A DNA stretch of 64,000 bases from Cymodocea nodosa (GCA_036874045.1 CM072336.1:7902501-7966500); one strand, 5' to 3'. Counted from the first letter of the stretch, positions 24,039 through 36,830 are shown. Notes: generated from the letters alone by a model not told the origin. Numbers and translations are program-made.

Positions 24039-25140
24039 ATGAGTACTCTTGACAAGGAAAAGACTGTTGAAGGTCGGAGTTATATAAATTGAAATGCTAA
24101 AGTAGATATATATTTTTTAAATATTTTAACCAAAATATTAAATGAAGGAAACAAAAAAACTCATGATGGTAAAATAATATAACACTTAGGATGAAATAAT
24201 AGAAAATACAACACTAGAAGAAACACAAATATCATGAGGATTAATAAAAAAATGTAGGAAGTCACGTCAAGATTTGGTGACAAATGTATCGCAATTATTC
24301 AAAAATTGTCAATCAAAGTAGGTGAGGTTCAAATTTTATACAGAGCTATATTGACATTGATGATAGATATGGAAGAAGTTCATTAAGGTTAGCTTACTTA
24401 TGACTTACTTGAAACATATTATACTCTTTACCTTTTTATATTCTAACTATTTTTTTTTTTTATAGGTACATCTAAAGTGTGAAAGTTGTAAAAGAAGATC
24501 ATATTTGATTTATGAGCAATTACAACTAATTTTTGAAAACAATATGGCTATTGGATTTATAATTAGATAGTCAGATGATGTAAAGGTTGTACCAAACACT
24601 TAGGATATGGATGTTAACATTGCAAACAACACTTAAGAAACAATGGGCATGAATTTTGATTTGCCACCTTCATTAGGAGGAAGTACAAGAATGCTAATTG
24701 AAAATAGGAAAAGGTGAGCATGACCTCATATAGTGTCCTATCAAATCATAGCAGAATCTTTTAAAGATGCATCAAAAGCTATTATACATATGTGTGAAAC
24801 AAATCAAGAAAATCAAGCTACACATAATGAACAATTCAAGGAGATAGTTAGAGCGCAAAATAGAATGGTTGATGCATAAAACAGAATAGTTGATGTATAA
24901 GATAAAATGGTTGATGTACAAAATAGAATAGTTGATGTACAAAATAGAATAATTGATGTTCAACAACAAAAGATGGTGTACCTTAAAGTTTGAACATTGT
25001 TTAGATGATGCTACTGTAGCGTTACTTGAGATCGAAAGTCTTTCTATAGTTGAATAATATCAAGCTATTGAGTTATTCCAAAATCTAGAATTATGTAAAT
25101 TGTTCTTAACTCTATCGAAAGAAATGTGTTATTGATGACT
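24039..25140 (+). pseudogene. PIF/Harbinger ORF1 remnant (Myb/SANT-like accessory protein)
   Basis: Begins MSTLDKEKTVEGRSYIN*NAKVDIYF. This resembles the Myb/SANT-like DNA-binding protein of plant PIF/Harbinger elements, with the conserved W turned into a stop. The C-terminal part reads DDATVALLEIESLSIVE*YQ and then AIELFQNLELCKLFLTLSKE, the characteristic end of this protein family. Before it, five in-frame heptads of the type QNRIVDV (24,855-24,965) form a predicted coiled coil. Several stops and a likely intron near 24,395-24,470 are present. In PIF/Harbinger elements ORF1 assists the transposase encoded next door, which here lies immediately downstream in the same orientation. Confidence 0.75.
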
Positions 25141-25229
25141 GAGGTTTAGAATGGGAGGTTGTAGATAGAATGGATGAAATCTTTTTGGAACTCTACCTTT
25201 GTGAAATCTTTATGAAGTCTTTATGAATT

Positions 25230-25375
25230 CTATTTATGGAATCTTTTTGAAGTCTTTATGAATTTTGTTCGTGGAATGAGTTTTATATATTGAAATGTAG
25301 AATGACTTTTATATATTGAAATGTGAAATGATTTTTATATATTGAAATGTGGAATGACTTTTAATTTAGTATTGA
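25230..25375. repeat. Tandem repeat, about 27-28 bp, four copies
   Basis: TTTTATATATTGAAATGTgGAATGAc-type units repeat between the two Harbinger ORFs, at about 25,270, 25,298, 25,326 and 25,353 onward. Before them is a shorter repeat of AATCTTTTTGAAGTCTTTATGA phrases. This is non-coding. Confidence 0.75.
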
Positions 25376-25416
25376 AATGATAAATTCTTAATTTTCTTAT
25401 TACTTTGTAGGTGACG

Positions 25417-26750
25417 ATGAATCCCAGTGAGATGCTTATGGCTATAGTTGATAATGCTTTGACGTTCCTTGAAGAAGAGGAAAAAGTGGCTAGAAGAAGG
25501 TGAAGACATCTACTTGCATCATAGAATATTTTAGCAAAGATGACAAGCATGTCACCATTACTTTACAATAACACAAGTCATATTTATAATAAAGAAGATG
25601 CAGATTATATCAAAAGATTACTAGATCAAACACAATGACATCAAACTTATAATTATCGAAAGATTTATAGAATGAGTCAAAGTGTTTTTATTAGTTTTTG
25701 CAATTTAATAAGAAAGGAAGGGGTCATTTTAGATAACAACAATATCAGTGTAGAGGAGAAATTTACCATGTTTATTATCACAATAAGGAAAAATCAAATA
25801 TACAGAATAATAGTGGAACAATTTAGTCATTTAAGTTAGACTATTTGTAAATACTTTAATGAAGTATTGAATGCTACAATACAATTAAATTATGTGCTTT
25901 TAGTAACACCTTCATCTTCAATACCAAGTCAAATTCTAAATTATGCAAATGTCTATCCATATTTTAAGGTACTTATTCACTTTTGTAATTTTCTTACTTT
26001 TTACGTTATTTCAAACAATATTACATGATAGTTAATGTTTATAGGATCGCATTGAAGCTATTGATGGTCCTCATATTAAAGTAATTATTAAAGGAAAAAA
26101 AATATATTTAGAAATAAGAAAGGTGAATTGTCTCAAAATATTATAGCAACATGTAATTTTGATATGAAATTTACATATATTTTAGCTTGTTAGAAAGGAT
26201 CAGTAGTTAATGCTTATATCCTCTAAGACGTAATTAGTAGACCTAACAATTTTCGAGTTCCACTAGGTAAATGTCTTAATAATATTTTGAAGTTATAAAT
26301 ACATTACCATACTAATATCTTTTTTTATACAAGTAAGTTTTACTTGGTAGATGCTAGATATCTCAATCAATTGGAATATATTTGTTCATTTCAAGATGTA
26401 TGATACCATTTTTATTTAATTATGTTAATGATAGACTTCCTAATAATGTTGTAGAAAACTTCAACTATAGATATTCATAACTAAGAATAGTTATTGAGTG
26501 CACATTTGGAATTATGAAATATCATTTCTCAATATTACAAGGTTAGATGCTATATCCATATAAAATATAAGTGAAGATTGATATCACATGTTTTTTACTT
26601 TATAATTTCCTTCGTAAGATTGATAAAGAAGATTTACTTGAAGATCTACAAGATGAGTTGAAAGAATTAAATATTACTATTGATATACAACCAATAGAAG
26701 AAGTATATATGGAAGAAAATGTACAAGTTGGAATGAGTCAAGAATAACAA
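25417..26750 (+). pseudogene. PIF/Harbinger transposase remnant (DDE nuclease)
   Basis: Starts MNPSEMLMAIVDNALT at 25,417. It continues with EEKFTMFIITIRKNQIYRII, FNEVLNATIQLN and NYANVYPYFK, then an intron (GTACTT at about 25,971 to TATAG near 26,043), then DRIEAIDGPHIKV. Next come KKGELSQNIIATCNFDMKFT and a second intron-like gap. YLVDARYLN and VIECTFGIMKYHFSILQG follow, and the tail is LLYNFLRK. The DDE positions are visible: D in AIDG, D in LVDA and E in VIECTFG. Stops and small frameshifts make it inactive. A 50-bp tandem duplication (CATTTATGTTGTAATAATTG at 26,820 and 26,870) lies at the 3' end. Terminal inverted repeats could not be fixed. Confidence 0.85.
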
Positions 26751-26819
26751 AAAGAATTAGCAAATAAGATGCATAAAAATATGATAATGGTAATGTGAGA
26801 TGAAAGGACTATTTGAGTT

Positions 26820-26920
26820 CATTTATGTTGTAATAATTGAAATACTTTGTACTTTTGGACTATTTTTTTCATTTATGTTGTAATAATTGGAATGCTTTGT
26901 ACTTTTGGACTATTTTTTAA
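26820..26920. repeat. Two-copy 50-bp tandem duplication
   Basis: Adjacent copies starting CATTTATGTTGTAATAATTG (26,820 and 26,870) differ at a few bases. They lie just after the Harbinger transposase. Confidence 0.85.
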
Positions 26921-29900
26921 AAGATGTATTCATAAATTTGAACAAATGTACTTTTACTTTCATTAATAATTTTTTACATTAAAATATCAAATATGTAATT
27001 TTAGATACTTTTTACAATTTATTTATTTGAATTCTAAATTTTTGAATATTTCGTCATGTACTAACTCCCTTAAGGAATTCTGACTTTCCAAACTTTCCAA
27101 CAGATGTATTAAACCCTTTAGGGAATTTTGACTTTCTAGACATTTCATTTCATTTATGTCTAAACTTTTCATTTCCTTTATGTTTGAAGTTTCTATCGTG
27201 TACTAATAGGTCTTAAGGGTCTATTTGTGTATTTGAAATTGAATCTGACGAAATTTAAATTTTATAGAATTTGATAGAAATAGAATTTAAAATTCAAGTA
27301 TTTGTGCACATTTAGAAATTTGATAGAAATTAAAATTCAGATGTTTGTGCACATACAAAATTGCATATAATTGATTTATATATATATATATTTATAATAA
27401 TAATGTAATATAATTATTTGTAAGTAAATTTTTAATGAAGTTCTTAATTAATGAATTCAAGTAATTAGTTAAAATATAATTAATTAATTATTTATTTATA
27501 TTAATCAATTAGCATGCTATAAAATTAGATCTTTATATCTCATTTATCAATTAATTAATTATATATCATTCATAAAAACCAAGTTTATACAAAAATATAA
27601 GTACATATTTGCATCCATATATTTCATGATTATTCTTGTAATTCAAAAGTATAAGATCTTAATTAAAATTGTAAAATAGAATCATCATGTTAGGTAACAA
27701 AATTATTACTAGTTTGAAACAACAAGAGGTAAAAAGGTTAATTACAATGAATATGCACATTTTAATTCTTGCATTGCTGTCGATGACAAAGGTGCCTTTT
27801 TGTGTGACGAGAGTCGTCCTCTGATGAAGGCGATGAACACGAGCGGGAGCGGCACTTGCTTTGTGCGATGTGAGCAACACCTTTTTTTTTGTGTGGCAGG
27901 AGTGAACCTTTGATGAAGGCGACATAACGCAAGCAAGAGTTGAGCTTTTGTTGTTGCAGCGAGTAGGGGAGACAGGAGCAGGAACCGACCTCTATTGTTG
28001 CAGCACATATGGTAGTAACTGGCTGCGATGTTAAGATCCAAGACCTCCGCTTAACCTACTTAGGCCTTCTTCTTCGTTTCGAAAAAGGCATCCTACAATG
28101 ATTAGTCCAGAGTGGTAAGATAAATTTAATAAAAGATTTGATTCAGTCTTCTCTTCTACTACTGTTTATTATCTCAGTTTTTCACCTCCCTCACAAGGTA
28201 ATCAATGATACCTTAGAGACCGTATAAGAAATTTTTTTTTTTTTTAGGGTAACAACGTGTCTGGAAATCAAAAACATTATCTTGTTTACAAGAACAACAT
28301 CAACAGATCAAGAAATCATGATGGAGTTGGTATCTTGAGCCTAAACTTGTTCTCTCTAACCTTAAAAGGCAAATTGGTTTAGAAATTAACAGATAATGGA
28401 TTGAAACTACTTTGGTGTGAAGTTCTCAAGGTTAAATTCTTAGACAAAGGGGGGGGGATTCAGTTCTTTTCTGAATAAAACCTCACCTTCCTCTCTACTT
28501 TGGAATTTTATTCATGCTCTTTTTCCTTCGGTTACCAACTTCTTCCTTCCGTTTTCAAATCCATAATGGTAAAAAACCTTATCTTGTGAAAACCAAATTT
28601 TACTAAACTTTTTTTTTTGAATTTTCTAACGCCACTAATACCTCCTAAATGCAACAGCAGATGGTATACAAGCGACAGTCAATGCAAAGAGTGATAATAC
28701 AAAATCAATGGCGACAATGGTGTGGAAGAGATGTGTAGATGGTGGGGGCAACGTACGATACAGAAGTTGTGCAAAGAATGAGGTCTACGTGAGTGGCAAG
28801 AAAGCAAGGGCGATGCATGTAATAAGTATGAAATATTAGGAGCAAAGAGGTAAAATCAACTTCTTCTTTTCATTTTTTTATGAAATTGAATTTTTCCGTC
28901 ACTCTTTCGGCAACCCTCCTTTGGCGAACCCATGAGGACGAATCTTGGTTATCTAATCTAAGATTAATAGTCAAATTAGATACTACTTTGCATTATAATT
29001 TAGGTACTCGTAAAAATGTCAATGGACTGAGTCAGGTCAGTTTAATTCAAAAGGTATTATTAGCTTGTTCATGTTACAGGCTAAGTCGAACCTAAGCCAG
29101 CTTGCGAGCCTCACTTTTTTAAAGTTTTATTTTTTTATTTTTTTAAACCTTCAATCATATTGAAGTTGTCCAAAGCACTTCTGTTCGTTCGATCGAAGTT
29201 TTTTAATTTTTTAAAATTTTATTTTAAACTTTGATCCAACCGAAACACATATACTAGTAGTATGTGGGATGCTTAATACATTCTCTATGTATAACTAGAA
29301 AACTTATCTAAAACTTTTTGGTTAGGCTCGCTAATCTTATATCTTCCTTCTTAAAGCATGTATGTTACTTGTACGCAACACCTTGTGTTGCTTCGTTAAA
29401 GGTTTTTTAGTTTACTCCTCCTAATGGTGTTTGCTAAATTAATCGAAATTATGTGCTTTTTTATTAAATTTTGAGAAGACTAACCGCTTGTCATCACAAA
29501 CTTGTGAATTTTTTAAAGAAAACTGTGATTTGTAAATAGACGAAAAGAAGAAGATTGAATTGCGAAGATATTCTTCTCTCTTCCTTTTTATTTATAGAGT
29601 TTTACAAACACAGCCCCCCCCCCCCGCCCCCTCCCTTTTAAAAAACCAATGTCAAAATTTTTTTAACGTTGGTGAACGTTATTTAATGTTCGATTCAATT
29701 GAACGCTAAATATTGTTTGACTGAAGTCGAATGTACGACCGAAGGTTCGACTTCATACCGAAGTTTGGTTGATTGAAGATTTGTACGTTCGGTAAAACCA
29801 AAACATTTGGTAGTTCAGTTGAACCAAACGTATGAAAATTCAGTTGCATTCAACACGTAACTTTCGTTTGATTGAACGTTAAAAAAGTAGCATGTTTATG

Positions 29901-30480
29901 GTCTCGAATTATTGGTTAATAGAGAATCAATTAATGAAAGTGAATTTATCATTCATTAATCATTAAATATAACTCGTAAGTCAGCCTGCGGGACTGACGT
30001 GGGCCTACTCAGCTCGTGGGCTCAGCACAGACCGAGCTTGCTCAACCTATAAACTGAACTTTTGTGATTTAACTGGCCAGGCCTGACCCGTTTTGCAAGT
30101 GGGTCAAGCCCATCTTCTACGGGTCGGGCCGGGCCACCCATGGGCCGACCCGGTCTAGTGATATGTTTAAACTGTTTGTTTGTACCTAAAGTCTGGTGAA
30201 GTGGATGATAACTGAAATTTGAATTCAGCTTGGTACGTAATCTCACGCAGCTTGGACGTTTTCTGATTTATTAACAAGTTACATAGTTATTCTTTGATTG
30301 GAGGCTATAATTAAACAACACAATTGTGGGCATGGTCAGGGATACTGTAAGATAAGTGAACCCTACCATATATCCTTGAAAATTTTAATCTTTGTTGTTT
30401 GTTTGTATTCTTCAACGTATGCAATATCAAATTCAAGTCTTTTAGAACAATTGAAATGAATATCACCATTAAGCCACTGG
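26921..30480. other. Gene-free interval with repeat-like pieces
   Basis: 27,220-27,360 holds GGGTCTATTTGTGTATTTG followed by GAATTTGATAGAAAT-type phrases, reminiscent of a MITE end, but no matching opposite end was found. 27,770-28,060 is GC-richer with GATGAAGGCGA phrases given twice. Homopolymer runs occur (G near 28,448; C near 29,611-29,625). 29,690-29,890 is rich in TTCGAxTGAA/GAACG phrases. 30,060-30,160 is GC-rich with a CGGGTCGG/CCGACCCG inverted pair. No coding region is recognised. Confidence 0.45.
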
Positions 30481-30487
30481 TTTTAAT

Positions 30488-31180
30488 TTATTGATGTTTC
30501 GAAATCGAAGAACAGGTATGAAACAGGTATTCTTTGTTGGTACCACCCTTTTTGGATCGGTTAGACATGTTCTCAATCATTGGGTTATCTTCGTTGGTGT
30601 TAGAAGTTGTGTTATTCATAATATCAGTTTCTGCCTCAATAAAAGTATTGACATTTGCACCAAGAATGAAGCAGTGTTCATCGATTCTAATGGTGTCTTT
30701 ATATAATGAAGTTAGTTTATCTTGAAATTTTATTTTTTGATAACAAAATTTCTGATATCTTAGTTCATGCTGTGAATCGAAATAGTAATACTTATAAACT
30801 TTGTACACACCATGTTAACAAATTATCTAATAACAAATTATGAAAAAGAAAAGGTAAAACAACAACATACCAACTTAACATTTTTTGCCACCATTCATCA
30901 TCATCCTCATTCTTATGTCTTCGTTTTAGGATTCCAACCAATTTCTGTCTAGTATTTAATTGTTTTCTATAATTGTCAATTTTTGTGAAGTTTTTCGAAT
31001 TCAATTTTCAATTATCCCAGTCTTTTTATGACCAGTTCGTTGTAGTAGTGTTCTTTCAACAACTCATATCTCTTAAGATAACGTCTAAGCTTAAGTCTCA
31101 TAAGAACTAGCTCAATACAAATGTCTAAAAATTATTATACAATGTCATCATTCCAATCTACTCATTGAATTGAAACTGTT
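30488..31180 (-). pseudogene. PIF/Harbinger ORF1 remnant (Myb/SANT-like), second element
   Basis: The minus strand reads through FLDICIELVLMRLKL-like sequence near 31,085-31,125. SKNFTKIDNYRKQLNTRQKL follows (about 30,940-31,000), then DDDEWWQKML (30,880-30,910). This follows the plant Myb/SANT-like pattern NxxTGRNYxRKQLKNRWD...DEWW. After an intron-like gap, the open piece 30,808-30,488 (106 codons) continues with a Ser/Asn-rich tail. The transposase of the same element lies upstream on this strand (31.7-32.8 kb). Stops and a frameshift mark it as dead. Confidence 0.62.
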
Positions 31181-31679
31181 CTCTTGATGATCCTTGCACT
31201 AGATTTTGATGGGCTACATGTAATGGAGATGAATCTTGAACTATTTGATTTGTTGAATTATAGTTTGATGGAGTTGATTAGTCACGCACTACACCCAACA
31301 TTTCTGTGAAAGTTCTATCTGTGCCCGTATCCTTGCAAAACAAAATTTCCAATCCTAATATGAATTTCACAATTAAACGAACATTAATTGAGCAATGCAA
31401 CAGTAGTAAAACCCTTAATGCAACATTGTAATAAAACAGTTCTCTCGAGATAAAACATTTCTCAATATTCCAAATTAAAAAATTGGGCAATCATGAACAT
31501 TACATGAGTAACCTGTAATATGCACTAAATCATACGATAAACATAAGTTGTATAACAGTATAAAAACCATATGTACTCAATTATTGGTTTACATGATTTT
31601 CCATATATAATACATGATTAACATTAAGTACTATATATCATTATCTGATCTTGTATATGATCATGAACTTGTCCCATGT

Positions 31680-32860
31680 GAACATCATCCAACATCACAG
31701 ATTCTACATGATCATTAATAATCTACTCACTTTCTTCATTTAAAGCTATTTCATCTACTTCACACCTCTACTCAATAGTAAAATTGTACAATATCATATA
31801 AGCTATAATGATCTTAACTTATGTCTTGTAATGAAAAAGAGGCATTATATTTAACATTGTCCATCTTTTCTTTAGAAGACCAAATGTATGTTTAATTACA
31901 TTTCTCAATGAAGAGTAAAAGTAGTTGAAATTTTCTTCAATTCCTTTGAATTATGAAAAAAACGAAATTCAGGAACATGATATCTACAAGTTCTATATGG
32001 TACAAGAAATTCATCCACATTAGGATATCTAGAATCCACTAAATAATATTTACCTATAAATGCAAAAATGAAAATTAGGTAATTTTATTCCCTATAAGGG
32101 TTACGTAAGTAATCAAATTTGTATATGATTAACCTTTAGGTGGATAAGAAAATTTATAATAAGGATTTGAGAGAGCATGTTTAAGAACTTTGTAGTCATA
32201 CATTGTGCCCTTCCATCTAGCTGAAGCAAAAATAAATTACATGCTAAAATCACAAATATTTAATATATTTTTATTTATTCTTTTCATATCTCTACCATAC
32301 TTGTAAGTAAGTAAACAGTAAACCTCTCTTTACCACACAGTGGATATGAGTTTATCTAATGCGCCTATTACACCTTTGAAAAGGGACACATACTTCCCAT
32401 TCTCCCTTATAAATTGAGGGGTGTCATGAGAGGATTCTTTCGGATATATAACCTCTGACACCAAAGAAATTATAACATCTAATACACAATGTATATATTT
32501 ACTTATCGTTTGTCCAAAATGTTGTAAGTCTGCTTGACGAATTCTATTTTAATATCCATGTCTTAAGGTTTGAAGGAAAAGTTTAACTTGTTCTTTCACA
32601 CAAACTCATCGACTATTAAATAAGAGGTTCTTTTCTTTTAGATTTGACGTAATCTTACAAATGTGTTAAACATCATTCTACATGTACCAAAGCATACTCT
32701 CCAACGATTGTTTAACATATTACTAATAATATCATTTTTAAGGTAATCAATATTATGCATTAATAGTCTACAAGGAAATGTTATATGAAATAATTTATTC
32801 CTATAAGTATATAACAATAAGAAACAGTTGCAATTGCTCTTCAAGAGTCAAGTTGTACAA
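31680..32860 (-). pseudogene. PIF/Harbinger transposase remnant, catalytic Glu changed to Lys
   Basis: Read on the minus strand: NNRWRVCFGTCRMMFNTFVR (about 32,660-32,720), VDEFV*EQVKLFLQTLRHGY (about 32,560-32,620), QADLQHFGQTISKYIHCVLD and GVIGALDKLISTVW (about 32,340-32,390). An intron-like gap follows at 32,330-32,060. Then come GKYYLVDSRYPNVDEFLVPY and CRYHVPEF (about 31,970-32,060), and SLRNVIKHTFGLLKKRW (31,870-31,920). The first Asp (GALD) and second Asp (LVDS) are present, but the family's NVIE(R/K)TFG reads NVIKHTFG here. Orientation is opposite to the element at 24-27 kb and the two differ widely, so they are separate insertions. Confidence 0.82.
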
Positions 32861-35800
32861 TTGACCAATTCGAAGAAATTCTTTGAAGCCTCTGTAAACA
32901 AATGTACAAATGTAACAAATGCTTGAGTACTTAAGATATCTTAATAACGTATTTTTATTAGAAGTGTAAAAATACAACATTAAAGGTTGAAACAAAAAAT
33001 ACATAGAGTGTAAATGGGATCTTACTCTATATGTGCTCGAGGAAATCACCAACCTTGTCAAGAAAAGAAAATCCAAAAATGAATCCCATAAAAAGTGAAT
33101 GTTAAACTTCATGAGTTACATGTTAGATATCAGTCATGATACAACTTATATATATTCGTATTACAATTGATAGTTGCATGTTAAATATAATCATACTACA
33201 ACATGTCTATAGAGAAGCATAACCAAACCTACAAATACAATTTGCACTATGACGTTTACAAATATGATAGATTACTTTTCATAATTTTTGGTATAAATTT
33301 CACTAATTTAATAGTTATTGTATTGTTTATAATTTAAATGTACTTTTTATAAATTTATTTATGTTTTTTATTCAAGCACATAGACTTGAGTGACAATTAC
33401 ATGATGATAATATGTTTTTAAATTTGTGTTACATGCAATTAAACTACAAGTTATTTTATTCAATTAATTTGATGATTATGATGCTTATTATTTGTAGATA
33501 ATGGGTGTATTTATATTTATTCATTTTTATACAATTTTACAAAAAAAAAAAAACTTTAACCCATTGCTTTTAAAAGAAAATTTTTAATTTTCAATTTATA
33601 TAATATAACTTTTCTGGTTATTATAACATTGCACCAATCTCACATAGAAAGAAACAATGTGATTCAAAGAAGAAAATATTTGACATCCATATCTACTCAG
33701 ATTTCAAAGTATTTAAACATCATTAAACCATAAACTACCATTGGCTTTTTTATATAGATGATGTATTGGTTTTTTCAAATGCAAAGCATAGCCAGATTAA
33801 TCCAAAATGGGTGTATTCCTAATTGTCAAGAGTAGGTTGATCATTGTCCATTTTGGTAAGGTTTGTCTGGAAATTAGGTAGAAATAAAGTATTGATTGTT
33901 GATTTTATTATAGAAAATGCAGAAGATAAAAACATTGATGATTACATTTATAAAAGAACAAATGACTGACTGTAAAATTTAACAAGATAATGTATACGGT
34001 TAAGACCCAAATAATACACGGCCACTTCCGACCAGAGTGGCGCCGTTTTCTGGTCGCCAAAATGACATGCATGGCTGCCTCGTCTTCTCACAGGTCGCGT
34101 CCAAAAATGGCACCATTCTTTCAAGCCCAACATTGTTTGCTTGAACACAACGGACCCCAGTATTTCAACGATCATAAGAGTTGGGTTCATGGTCCAAACA
34201 AACGAAGTTAGAAGTTAAAATTTGCAGGAGCAATTCCAAGGGACAAGAGCTCTTCCGAAGAGTTGTTTCTCCACCTTTAGGTTATTTATTACCAGGGTGA
34301 ATGGTATAGAAAATGGTAGCTCTAACACGTTTGGTAGCGAAAATTTCAGCTCCAATGCTCGATAGCGTGGGGAGTTAGAAGTTTGTTAAACAAATGACAG
34401 CTTAAACTACCTTTTGGGGTTGATAAATTTCTTCCAGAAGATGGCTTGCATGCCTGCAACCCTTAGATCCAAAAAAAAAAAAAAGATTACAGACGGTACG
34501 TTCAAGTCACGTCGACGTAACTTGATCTTTCCATGCAAAAGCTTGCTACTACAACTTAATTTTTTGAATTATATCAATCAAAAACATAGTTAAATTAGAA
34601 TAGTTCGTATTGAACTATGCTAACCCAATTTAACTTAGTCTAATTGATGTGCATGATCACATTTGTTAGCTTTAATTAATCTAAGGGGTTAGAAGTAAAC
34701 CGGTCTTTGCTTGAAGCCTGAGCAATATTGCAGTAAGATGCATGATAGGATGCAAAATCTGTAGCAGGAGGAAAGTCTAAGTTAAGTTGGACTTTCTAAC
34801 GATCGGTTAGAAGTTAGAACCATGTCTTCATTAATTGCAACATTTAATAAATTATAACAGGGCAAGTTGTGTTAGTAGTCAACATTTGAGAAACTCACAA
34901 CATTATTATGAAAATCCTTATTTAATAATATATATTGTTAAGTGGGACCTAACATATTTGTTGACCCATCACACTCGCTACAACGAAATTCTAACAAATA
35001 ATGGTTAATTAGATACCTACACGAGGGTTAAGCCTGCTAATGTTGCACATCCATGTAATCCACATTCATATGAAATTTTACATTGTATTAGAATAAACTT
35101 ATGTGCATCTATCTTTAAGTACTTGTAAGTATATAAATAAACTACAAGCAAGAAAAAGCTTCGAAAATAGTTTCATATTCGATAAGTAGAGATCAAACCT
35201 AAACTTATGTATGTTGACTCTCTACGTTTATTATCAGTTAAGTTTAAGTTAGAATTTCATAAAGATGAGAAATATTTAATTTTCAATTAGATATCTTATG
35301 GCATATTAGTAATGCTTTTACTTAGAATCGATGACTTTTTTCCACAGAGAACATAAATGATAAGGGAAGACTTATTATTATTATTAGATGTGAGGTTGGT
35401 GGTCCGTACATCTAAAATCGACAGCAACACAGATTAAGCTAGTGTCCATACCTGCACGTAAAATGAACGCAACGCGAACTTTCTATTTATTTCACAAGCA
35501 AAGTCAAAGCTCTCCTACGAATCGTTCGTAGGTTGATTTGCTTCAATGGGATTAGCTAGTTTGACTTTTTGTCATTAAAAATTAGGTACGTGGTTGGAAG
35601 AAATATTCTATTCCAACTTGGTAGCAGCCTACAAAGAATTGCTTTCTGTCGGTGTACAATGATGTAATTGGTTTTTTTCTTTTCTTTTCTCTTCTTTCCC
35701 ATAATGTCTATAAATAAAAATAAAAATAAAAGGTCTTAGATTTCCGGCCGGCTTAAGTAAAAATATCAAAAAAGAAAAAAAAAAGAAAAGAAAGCCGAAC

Positions 35801-36098
35801 AAGCATGAATGGATGTCCAGAACAACCAACATACGTGATGGTAGAAGTTATCGAATATTATATATATTTATCAGAGAAGTTGAAATTAATGTTAAATAAA
35901 AATCGAACGGCTAAGTCTAAGGAACATGCTTTTCTTCGTTTCTTTGTCGAGCTTACTTGTTAATTTATGGTGGGGTCAAACTACGGCTTATGGATATTAA
36001 AACACAGTTCGTTTATAATTTAATTTGAAGCGCCGCGCGTTTCAACCGTCGGTTCATTTTGACGAAAAGAATGAAAGTAGTGTTTCGTATGATTAATT
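32861..36098. other. Gene-free interval
   Basis: Mostly AT-rich. 33,990-34,235 is GC-richer, with overlapping short frames on both strands and no known domain. Poly(A)/poly(T) runs occur at 33,540-33,552 and 34,473-34,485. No gene or recognisable transposon protein is seen. Confidence 0.5.
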
Positions 36099-36351
36099 TC
36101 ATCCGAGCGTAGGGACTTTCGGCTCATTCTCCTTCTGCTTTTGGTTGGGCGCGCGTTGATTCTGATTTGGGTCGCGAATAAGCGAAGTTTTAAGGAAAAA
36201 AAAAAAAATGAAAACTTCCATGCAAGTAATTATCTCGTAGTAGTAATTAGGAAATGATACACAGATACGTAATATCCGGATTCGATGTAGTAAAGAAATA
36301 AAATTACAAGGGAGGGAAGGGGAGGGGCGGTTCGTCGCCGGCGGTTGCTGA

Positions 36352-36675
36352 TCAGGACGCATGGGTCTGTAAGGGGACGATTCGTATGACGAGGCCCGGG
36401 AAGACGTCGTCGGGGTCCTGGATGTGGGGGTTGCGCTCGACGATGAAGGGGTCGTTGCACTTGTCGCCGATGGTGTGCAGGGTCTCCCCCTCCCCCACCA
36501 CGTAGATTTCGTCGCAAGCCGCCCTCTCCTCGTTCCTACCACCCCCGGTCGACGTCCATGGCACCACCGCCACGTTTAGGCCGGACCCGACCAAGAGGAC
36601 GACGACAAGGGCCAGTAAGGCGACCCCGTAGACGGTGGACACCCGCGTGTTGGTCATCTCCAAGACTCTGCGCAA
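36352..36675 (-). CDS. Small LysM-domain protein with membrane anchor
   Basis: Single-exon protein of 107 residues. A short N-terminus is followed by a hydrophobic segment at about residues 14-38 (VYGVALLALVVVLLVGSGLN), either a signal anchor or a signal peptide. A linker and one LysM module at about 56-101 follow: CDEIYVVGEGETLHTIGDKC, then NP and the DPDDVFPGLVIRI end. Cys54 and Cys73 bracket the first half of the module and are typical of this plant subfamily. LysM modules bind N-acetylglucosamine-containing glycans such as chitin. The role of these tiny plant LysM proteins is poorly known, and there is no kinase domain, so signalling would need a partner. The first Met (36,675) is used here; Met7 at 36,657 is an equally possible start. 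The coding region is strongly GC-rich compared with its flanks. A TATA box lies upstream on the same strand. Confidence 0.87.
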   Translation of the reverse strand: MRRVLEMTNTRVSTVYGVALLALVVVLLVGSGLNVAVVPWTSTGGGRNEERAACDEIYVVGEGETLHTIGDKCNDPFIVERNPHIQDPDDVFPGLVIRIVPLQTHAS

Positions 36676-36830
36676 TCTTCGTTCGCGTGGCGGACGGACG
36701 GCGAAGGTGGACGATGCCCGGCCGAGGAATGATCGGAGTGATGGAAAGGGGGAGGGAGCAGTGGATTGCCACGATGGTCTTCTACCAGTGCCGTGGCTAT
36801 ACCTTCTAGCTCCCTCTCTCTCTCGCTCTC

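Noticed and set aside
27217-27480. Complete MITE starting at GGGTCTATTTGTGTATTTG
   Set aside because: No matching inverted end was found downstream and no target duplication, so it is only noted in the interval description.
36099-36542. 147-codon minus-strand frame overlapping the LysM gene
   Set aside because: Out-of-frame shadow of the GC-rich LysM exon. Ser/Thr/Pro-rich composition follows from the GC bias.
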